Position numbers and translations under genes: made by a program. This document shows, piece after piece, positions 1-4,127 of a stretch of DNA of 6,541 bases. Within the stretch, counting starts at the first letter, position 1; each line of letters opens with the position of its first letter. Under the pieces are notes generated by a model. That model was given only the letters and a program-made list of their open reading frames with translations. It made no database searches and was not told the DNA's origin. This DNA comes from an uncultured Lachnospiraceae bacterium (GTDB lineage: Bacteria > Bacillota > Clostridia > Lachnospirales > Lachnospiraceae), in the NCBI GenBank assembly GCA_905236545.1, contig CAJOQO010000047.1:1-6541 (forward strand), written 5' to 3'.

Positions 1-21
1 CCGGAAACCATGACGATCTGA
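1..21 (+). CDS. rplM: 50S ribosomal protein L13, C-terminal end (partial)
   Basis: The first seven codons read P-E-T-M-T-I-stop, with the TGA at 19-21. Clostridial L13 proteins commonly end in a short tail of the type K-P-E-x-x-x-I/L, and rplM almost always lies directly upstream of rpsI in bacteria. The stop is 16 bases before the rpsI start, so the two are one transcription unit with closely spaced translation. Only the last six residues are visible. The call therefore rests on the tail pattern plus the gene order, not on any domain. Confidence 0.75.
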   Translation, partial: PETMTI

Positions 22-37
22 TAGGAGGGAATGAACT

Positions 38-430
38 TTGGCTACGGATAGATTTTACGGAACTGGAAGAAGAAAGAGCTCTGTTGCGCGCGTATATCTT
101 GTACCGGGAACCGGAAAGGTTACGATCAATAAGCGCGATATCGATGACTATTTTGGACTTGAGACCCTGAAGACAATTGTTCGCCAGCCTCTTGTTCTGA
201 CGGAGAACACCGATAAGTTTGATGTTCTTGTCAATGTCAAGGGCGGCGGAATGACCGGTCAGGCCGGAGCGATCCGCCACGGAATCTCCCGTGCTCTGCT
301 TGAGGCTGATGCTGAGTACAGACCGGCGCTCAAGGCTGCCGGATACCTCACCAGAGACCCGCGTATGAAGGAGAGAAAGAAGTACGGTCTCAAAGCCGCT
401 CGTCGTGCTCCGCAGTTCTCGAAGCGATAA
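38..430 (+). CDS. rpsI: 30S ribosomal protein S9
   Basis: S9 is a small-subunit protein whose C-terminal tail reaches the P-site tRNA in the ribosome. The 130-residue product is the normal length for the family. It has the N-terminal [13 protein letters not shown] block (residues 7-19), the central [19 protein letters not shown] block (about 69-87), and the basic tail ending RRAPQFSKR, whose final K-R is the tRNA-contacting end. The start is a TTG at 38, supported by AGGAGGGA at 23-30 with a 7-base spacer. It follows the rplM stop by 16 bases, and the operon promoter lies left of the window. A strong hairpin terminator at 499-529 ends the transcript. The gene is intact. Confidence 0.99.
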   Translation: MATDRFYGTGRRKSSVARVYLVPGTGKVTINKRDIDDYFGLETLKTIVRQPLVLTENTDKFDVLVNVKGGGMTGQAGAIRHGISRALLEADAEYRPALKAAGYLTRDPRMKERKKYGLKAARRAPQFSKR

Positions 431-498
431 AAATCGTTATCATTTGGATAAGTCGGGAGAGAATCCTTCGGAGCCTCACGACATCCCAGGACGACGGA

Positions 499-529
499 AA
501 ACCCCGGAAACACAGCGTTTCCGGGGTTT
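499..529. terminator. Intrinsic terminator of rplM-rpsI, probably two-way
   Basis: A perfect 13-bp stem pairs AAACCCCGGAAAC (499-511) with GTTTCCGGGGTTT (517-529) around a 5-base loop. The T-run on the plus strand and the A-run on the left arm fall within the stem, so the hairpin ends in T's on both strands. It lies 68 bases after the rpsI stop, the expected place for the operon terminator. The T-tract after the stem is short on the plus strand, so efficiency cannot be judged by eye. Confidence 0.88.
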
Positions 530-618
530 CGTAATCAGCTACTACATTTGCAAATAGCTGGACAAAGACGACTAAACCGCAGACAGCCTAAAAGGAATAG
601 CTCACCGATAACGAGCAA
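530..618. other. Spacer between the two terminators, no gene seen
   Basis: I find no convincing coding frame here. The only visible structure is an inverted repeat, CAGCTA (536-541) with TAGCTG (555-560), around a loop containing TTGCAA. No good sigma-A promoter is visible. Together with 431-498 and 654-761 it makes up the gene-free interval between rpsI and carD. The interval otherwise holds only the two terminators and two minor inverted repeats at 667-686 and 713-728. Confidence 0.5.
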
Positions 619-653
619 GAAAACCCCAGAGGATGGTAGCCTCTGGGGTTTTC
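619..653. terminator. Two-way intrinsic terminator, likely serving carD
   Basis: A perfect 14-bp stem pairs GAAAACCCCAGAGG (619-632) with CCTCTGGGGTTTTC (640-653) around a 7-base loop. It ends in a T-run on both strands: GGGGTTTTCGTTT on plus, and GGGGTTTTCTTG on minus. It lies about 110 bases beyond the carD stop in the direction of carD transcription, and no plus-strand gene lies between it and the rpsI terminator. Its most likely job is to end carD mRNA and to block read-through between the convergent rpsI and carD units. Confidence 0.85.
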
Positions 654-761
654 GTTTAGCCTATGACTAATCACCGCATTGATTAGCTGTCTATAAAATA
701 CAACATTAAGAGGCCATTGGTCAATGGCAAAATGTGGCACAAAATGAAAACTTTATATCGT

Positions 762-1268
762 CTACTCGGCTGCAAAGGCATCCATGAGCAGATCCTTGGC
801 CTCTCCGGCGTCCAGGTCAAGGACGACAGAGAATTCCTCGACCAGCTTTTCGGTTGCCGCTTTGAAATAACGGTCATCCGTAGCTGTAACTTTCTTTCCT
901 TTCAGCTTCCGCGTCTTGATGCGCTGATTGAGTGTTTTGACCAGACACAGCCATTCACGGCAGCTTCCGGAGTGGAGCGCTTTTGAATACGAGATCTCCT
1001 GCTGGCGTGCGCTTTGCTCGGGGAGCGTTTCGATCTGCGGAATATCTTCCAGCAGCTGCTTTGTTTCTTCCGGAGAGATCAGGTCTCTCATGATGACCTT
1101 CTGGTTGTCGACCGGAGTCATAATCTTGCAGGACTGATCATGAAGAGGGCGCAGGATATAGCATTGCCGCCCAACAGAGCCTCCCGTGGAAGAATCCATG
1201 AGCTCCGTACCCATCACTTCGCAAACACCACTGTTTCCATAGGAAATATAATCACCAATGCTGTACAA
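762..1268 (-). CDS. carD: CarD/CdnL-family RNA polymerase-binding transcription regulator
   Basis: CarD-family proteins bind the RNA polymerase beta subunit through an N-terminal RID (TRCF-like) domain and contact promoter DNA with a helical C-terminal domain, changing open-complex stability. From the TTG start the product has 168 residues, close to the clostridial norm. The RID domain begins at once with YSIGDYISYGNSGVCEV (2-18), then CYILRPL (36-42), TPVDNQKVIMRDLIS (51-65) and EETKQLLEDIP (67-77). The C-terminal part has SCREWLCLVKTL (102-113) and KGKKVTATDDRYFKAAEKL-like helices (123-142). An in-frame ATG at 1391 would add 41 residues unlike the family and has no ribosome binding site, whereas the TTG has AAAGGAG 7 bases upstream. 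The gene is transcribed away from trmO and ends at the 619-653 terminator. Its regulon is unknown from sequence. Confidence 0.95.
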   Translation of the reverse strand: MYSIGDYISYGNSGVCEVMGTELMDSSTGGSVGRQCYILRPLHDQSCKIMTPVDNQKVIMRDLISPEETKQLLEDIPQIETLPEQSARQQEISYSKALHSGSCREWLCLVKTLNQRIKTRKLKGKKVTATDDRYFKAATEKLVEEFSVVLDLDAGEAKDLLMDAFAAE

Positions 1269-1275
1269 TCCGGCA

Positions 1276-1282
1276 CTCCTTT
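1276..1282 (-). promoter_or_regulatory. Ribosome binding site that fixes the carD TTG start
   Basis: On the minus strand the bases read AAAGGAG, followed by a 7-base spacer and TTG at 1268-1266. The next codons begin the conserved CarD N-terminus (Y-S-I-G-D-Y). The upstream ATG at 1391 is preceded by GATCTGAGTCT, which has no Shine-Dalgarno match. This site is the main reason for choosing the shorter gene. Confidence 0.88.
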
Positions 1283-1297
1283 CATCAGACTTATAGC

Positions 1298-1416
1298 TAC
1301 GATTCACGGTCTGTGGGGAAGTTCCCGCTCCACGGGCCTGTTCTGAGCTTTGTACTGCCGCTTGCAGGCAAGCCTGACGCGTCAGATACATAGACTCAGA
1401 TCGGCCGTGAATCGTA
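1298..1416 (-). promoter_or_regulatory. Candidate structured 5' leader of carD (nested inverted repeats)
   Basis: Seen directly: a perfect 12-bp outer stem, TACGATTCACGG (1298-1309) with CCGTGAATCGTA (1405-1416). Inside it are a 6-bp stem (TCTGAG 1342-1347 with CTCAGA 1395-1400), an inverted repeat GCTTGC/GCAAGC (1360-1373), a perfect 12-base palindrome CTGACGCGTCAG (1374-1385), and CCCG/CGGG around 5 bases (1324-1336). Read as carD-sense RNA these nest without crossing and give a branched fold ending 16 bases before the AAAGGAG site. The heptamer ACTTATA occurs as a direct repeat just outside both ends (1289-1295 and 1420-1426), so a small MITE-like insertion is an alternative origin. I recognise no known riboswitch or RNA family. 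A regulatory role is inference. Confidence 0.5.
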
Positions 1417-1457
1417 ATAACTTATAAAATTAAATTATGGGAAAATCACCAAACCCA

Positions 1458-1486
1458 TTGACATACCACCAATACGCTGATATTAT
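1458..1486 (+). promoter_or_regulatory. Sigma-A-type promoter for trmO
   Basis: A perfect -35 box TTGACA (1458-1463) is followed by a 17-base spacer and the -10 box TATTAT (1481-1486), five of six matches to consensus. Transcription would start near 1493 and leave a leader of about 200 bases before the trmO ATG at 1694. Two CACCAA hexamers (1447-1452 and 1467-1472) sit either side of the -35 box, exactly 20 bp apart. Confidence 0.82.
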
Positions 1487-1490
1487 AACA
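1482..1490 (-). promoter_or_regulatory. Extended -10 promoter for carD, overlapping the trmO -10 box
   Basis: On the minus strand the sequence reads TGTTATAAT, a perfect extended -10 element (TGnTATAAT). The region 16-18 bases further upstream (about 1504-1511) has no good -35 box, which is common for extended -10 promoters. Transcription would start near 1475 and run left through the structured leader into carD. Five of the six -10 positions are shared with the opposite-strand trmO -10 box. Confidence 0.68.
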
Positions 1491-1693
1491 TATTTTATTG
1501 ATGAAAGAAATGCGGCGAAACTGATAAATAATTCTCGTGATGGATTGATTCCATGTCAAAAATGAACGAAAGAAAAGCGCTGCGCCCCGTCATTTTTTCT
1601 GTTTTCCGTCAGGGATGCTTTGCGGGGTTCCATCCTTCGCCGTGTGGATCTTGTGACTTTACACAAAGAAAGCTGTTTCGGGAGGGGAAGCAA

Positions 1694-2383
1694 ATGCAGA
1701 ATATCAGGATGATCGCAAGAATCAGGACAGACTTTCCGGAGAAGTTCGGGATTCCGAGACAGAGCGGTATGATAGAACAGCTGAAGGGACAGATCCTGTT
1801 TGAAAAAGAATACCGGGATCCGAACTGTATCCTCGGTCTGGAGGAATTCTCTCACATCTGGCTTCTGTGGGAGTTTTCGGGCAATCGGGATGCGGGATGG
1901 TCTCCGACTGTCATCCCGCCGAGACTGGGAGGTAAGGTTCATAAAGGAGTATTCGCAACAAGGTCGCCGTTCCGGCCGAACCCGATTGGCCTTTCCTGCG
2001 TCAGACTGGAGTCAGTCGAGTATACGAAAAAAGATGGACCCATTCTTCATGTATGCGGAGCGGATCTGAGGGATAACACCCCGATCCTGGATATCAAGCC
2101 ATACATAAGGTATGCGGACTGCCATCCGGACGCTGTGAGCGGCTTCGCGGACAGAGTAAAGAATTACCGGCTGGAGGTGGTGTTCCCGGAAATGCTTCTG
2201 TCGAAGCTTCCGGAGGAAAAGAGAGAGGCGGCGGTCCGGATCCTGGAAGAGGATCCCAGGCCTGCTTACCAGAATGATCCGGACAGGCGTTACGGAACTG
2301 CGTTTGCGGGATGGGATATCCGGTATCATGTGAAAGAAGGCGTACTTACGGTATGTGAGGTGGTTCCGTACAGAAAGGGATGA
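1694..2383 (+). CDS. trmO: tRNA (N6-threonylcarbamoyladenosine(37)-N6)-methyltransferase TrmO
   Basis: TrmO (YaeB/TsaA family) uses S-adenosylmethionine to methylate t6A at position 37 of certain threonine tRNAs, improving decoding. The 229-residue product matches the family length (about 235). The N-terminal beta-barrel domain shows FGIPRQSG (18-25), LEEFSHIWLLWEF (49-61), PPRLGGKVHKGVFATRSPFR (75-94) with PNPIGLS following, and DNTPILDIKPYI (127-138). The C-terminal part has DPRPAY (187-192) and RRYGTAFAGWDIRY (198-211), typical of full-length TrmO. The chosen ATG has GGAGGGG at 1681-1687 with a 6-base spacer. An in-frame ATG at 1553 would add 47 unrelated residues and lacks a ribosome binding site. 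It is driven by the 1458-1486 promoter and ends 4 bp from the stop of convergent murI. Confidence 0.95.
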   Translation: MQNIRMIARIRTDFPEKFGIPRQSGMIEQLKGQILFEKEYRDPNCILGLEEFSHIWLLWEFSGNRDAGWSPTVIPPRLGGKVHKGVFATRSPFRPNPIGLSCVRLESVEYTKKDGPILHVCGADLRDNTPILDIKPYIRYADCHPDAVSGFADRVKNYRLEVVFPEMLLSKLPEEKREAAVRILEEDPRPAYQNDPDRRYGTAFAGWDIRYHVKEGVLTVCEVVPYRKG

Positions 2384-2387
2384 GAGA

Positions 2388-3182
2388 TCATAAGGAAAGA
2401 CCGGCAGAGAACAGCTTACGGGACAGAGAGATTTTTTCCGGGAGACTGTTCCTGAAGTCTATGCTTCCGCGCACAGCGGAATCGGTGAGGAGATGATCCT
2501 GCGCAAGGCGCCTCCTGAGTTCCCGCGCCGTTCCGGGCCCTCCGTCAAAGATCCTGACATCGCTTCCGGCAATCTCCTGTATGACAGGCGCGAGAAAAGG
2601 GTAGTGGGTGCAGCCGAGAACGATGGCATCCACATGCTTTTCTGCAAGCCAGGGAGAGAGCAGGGAAGTCAGATAGGATGTCACACGCGGACCGGTGATC
2701 TCGCCCTGTTCTACATATTCCATCAGTCCGGGACAGCCCAGCGGAATCACGTCCGCCAGATCCGTATAATGCCCCAGCAGGTCATGAAACTTGCGTGCGC
2801 TTACGGTCAGCGGCGTGGCCATCACGATGACTGTCGGGTGCCGGCTCATCAGGGCGGCAGGCTTCAGGGCCGGTTCGATCCCGATCACGGGGATATCCGT
2901 ATAGATCCGCCGCAGGTCATTGATCGCGGCGCTGGTTGCGGTATTGCATGCGATCACAAGCGCTTTGATGCCGCGCTCGTAGAAACGGGCACAGTGACCA
3001 AGCGTCAGATGAAGAATCTCTTCTCTTGTTTTTGTTCCGTAGGGCGCATTCGCGGAATCTCCAAAGAACAGATAGTTCTCGTCCGGCATCAGCTTTACGG
3101 CTTCCCGGAGTACACTGATCCCTCCGACTCCGGAATCAAAAAATGCAATTGGAAGCTTTTTCTTATCCATATGTTCTGCCAT
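2388..3182 (-). CDS. murI: Glutamate racemase
   Basis: MurI converts L-glutamate to D-glutamate in the cytoplasm, supplying the second residue of the peptidoglycan stem peptide. The 264-residue product is the usual length. It shows FFDSGVGG (14-21) with the acidic Asp16-Ser17 pair, FFGDSANAPYG (39-49), the first catalytic cysteine Cys79 in ACNTATSAA, GIEPALKPA (101-109), and the second catalytic cysteine Cys191 in LGCTHYPFL with His193. All expected active-site residues are present. The start is uncertain: ATG at 3182 or ATG at 3170, which would begin M-D-K-K-K like many homologues. Neither has an ideal ribosome binding site, and the first lies inside a tandem repeat array. It follows yigZ by 117 bases in the same frame, and the two are probably cotranscribed. 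Confidence 0.97.
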   Translation of the reverse strand: MAEHMDKKKLPIAFFDSGVGGISVLREAVKLMPDENYLFFGDSANAPYGTKTREEILHLTLGHCARFYERGIKALVIACNTATSAAINDLRRIYTDIPVIGIEPALKPAALMSRHPTVIVMATPLTVSARKFHDLLGHYTDLADVIPLGCPGLMEYVEQGEITGPRVTSYLTSLLSPWLAEKHVDAIVLGCTHYPFLAPVIQEIAGSDVRIFDGGPGTARELRRRLAQDHLLTDSAVRGSIDFRNSLPEKISLSRKLFSAGLSL

Positions 3183-3262
3183 CTCTTGATGTTCTGTCCT
3201 CTTCTGACGTTCTGTCCTCTTCGGATGATCCTTGTCCTCTTCTGACGTTCTGCCAACTCCTG
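3171..3262. repeat. Five imperfect 18-20 bp tandem repeats over the murI start
   Basis: Units begin at 3171, 3189, 3207, 3225 and 3245. The plus-strand consensus is A(T/C)GTTCTG(C/T)CCTCTTCTG. Four units are 18 bases and the fourth is 20. On the mRNA strand each good unit reads CAGAAGAGGACAGAAC, which contains a purine-rich AAGAGGA resembling a Shine-Dalgarno sequence. The murI ATG (3182-3180) lies inside the first unit. In the murI frame the near units would encode R-T-E-(R/H)-Q-(K/E). They are contiguous with no spacers, so this is not a CRISPR. Confidence 0.85.
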
Positions 3263-3299
3263 ACAGGAGATCCTGCCGGCTCTGGCATCGGAAAGGTCC

Positions 3300-3938
3300 T
3301 TACAGCAGAACAGGACCGTCTTTGGTCATTGCCCAGCGTACGCTTTCCTCAGCGCTGAAGGCTGCTTTTCCATTCGTTTTTTCCGTGATCGCCGCTTTCA
3401 GGGAAGCAAGTGACTGCGCATCGGCCAGGGTTTCGATCTCGACCATGTCTGCGTAGGAGATATCCGTAACAGGAAAGTGCTTCTGCTCCAGCAGATAGCG
3501 GATCCTTCCGGCATCATTATAGCCGGCCCTGACACGAAGCCTGAACCCGTCTGTCCGCTCGCCTGTCACACACGCCCTGAGCGCTTCCTGCACAGCACCG
3601 GAATATGCCCTTGCAAGTCCGCCTGTTCCCAGGAGGACTCCCCCAAAATAGCGGGTGACGACGACACATACATCGGTCAGCTCTTCTCCGGAGAGTACTG
3701 CGAGCATGGGCCTGCCGGCACTTCCCGCCGGTTCAGAGTCGTCGGAGCACCTGCTGAATTCACCGCGCTCTCCCAGGATCATGGCGCTGCAGTTATGCCG
3801 GGCATCCCAGTACTGCTTTTTGGTGCGCAAAATGAAATCGTCCGCTTCCTCCGGGGTACGGACGCTCTTAACAGATGCGATGAATCTGGACTTTTTCTCC
3901 GTGATCTGGGCGGATGCGCCCTTCAGTATGATCTTCAC
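3300..3938 (-). CDS. yigZ: YigZ/IMPACT (UPF0029) family protein
   Basis: Members of this conserved family have an N-terminal UPF0029/IMPACT domain and a C-terminal DUF1949 domain. The bacterial role is not firmly established, though the eukaryotic relative IMPACT regulates translational control through GCN2/GCN1. The 212-residue product has EKKSRFIA (14-21), ARHNCSAM (46-53), the signature SDDSEPAGSAGRPML (65-79), and VVVTRYFGGVLLGTGGLARA (92-111). A DUF1949-like segment follows at about 138-195. The start is GTG at 3938 with GGAGG 5 bases upstream. It is the first gene of a pair with murI and is divergent from the PBP gene. Competing hairpins lie in its leader (3971-4012). No promoter is convincing by eye. 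Confidence 0.95.
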   Translation of the reverse strand: MKIILKGASAQITEKKSRFIASVKSVRTPEEADDFILRTKKQYWDARHNCSAMILGERGEFSRCSDDSEPAGSAGRPMLAVLSGEELTDVCVVVTRYFGGVLLGTGGLARAYSGAVQEALRACVTGERTDGFRLRVRAGYNDAGRIRYLLEQKHFPVTDISYADMVEIETLADAQSLASLKAAITEKTNGKAAFSAEESVRWAMTKDGPVLL

Positions 3939-3970
3939 ATTATCCTCCGTGACCGCCCCGAACGAATGGT

Positions 3971-4012
3971 GATTCTATGGTGATGAATCGCATGGAATCA
4001 CAGCTTTCCATG
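3971..4012. promoter_or_regulatory. Overlapping inverted repeats between yigZ and the PBP gene
   Basis: The arm CATGGAATC (3991-3999) can pair leftward with GATTCTATG (3971-3979, 9 bp with one G-T type mismatch) or rightward, through CATGGAA (3991-3997), with TTCCATG (4006-4012, 7 bp). The two pairings exclude each other. The element sits 33 bases upstream of the yigZ GTG in the 189-base divergent gap. It could be an operator with three half-sites or a leader switch in yigZ mRNA. Function is inference. The rest of the gap (4013-4127) shows no convincing promoter on either strand. Confidence 0.4.
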
Positions 4013-4127
4013 AAAACCGTACAGTCAGAAATCCTTATCAAACCTTAAGAAAATATCCACTGCCGTCTTATGGGTTTCAGTTTACAATAATCCCTGTTGA
4101 GACGTCAAGGAACATACGGAGCCTGAG

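Noticed and set aside
667..686. 7-bp hairpin CTAATCA/TGATTAG as a carD terminator
   Set aside because: It is AT-rich and weak with no T-run. The 14-bp stem at 619-653 is a far better terminator.
713..728. GCCATTG-GT-CAATGGC palindrome as a terminator or operator
   Set aside because: The two-base centre makes a poor RNA hairpin, and there is no promoter nearby for an operator to control.
1269..1391. 41-codon N-terminal extension of carD from an ATG at 1391
   Set aside because: It has no ribosome binding site and no CarD family similarity, and it lies in the structured leader. The TTG at 1268 has a well-spaced AAAGGAG.
1547..1555. GATTCCATG shared with the minus strand at 3999-3991 as a common operator
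   Set aside because: A nine-base match between two short regions can be chance. Flanking bases align poorly, and the first copy lies well inside the trmO leader.
1553..1693. 47-codon N-terminal extension of trmO from an ATG at 1553
   Set aside because: There is no Shine-Dalgarno sequence before 1553, the residues are not TrmO-like, and the ATG at 1694 has GGAGGGG at 6-base spacing.
2431..2437. T-run after trmO as an intrinsic terminator
   Set aside because: No GC-rich inverted repeat precedes it, and it lies within murI coding sequence.
2493..3245. 250-codon plus-strand open frame opposite murI
   Set aside because: It is fully antisense to a clear murI with intact catalytic motifs. It has a Cys/Arg/His-rich composition with no domain, typical of a shadow frame.
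3171..3262. CRISPR array
   Set aside because: The 18-bp units are contiguous with no spacers, and no cas genes are present.
3477..3983. 168-codon plus-strand open frame opposite yigZ
   Set aside because: It is a shadow of the yigZ gene, whose UPF0029 signature is unmistakable on the other strand.
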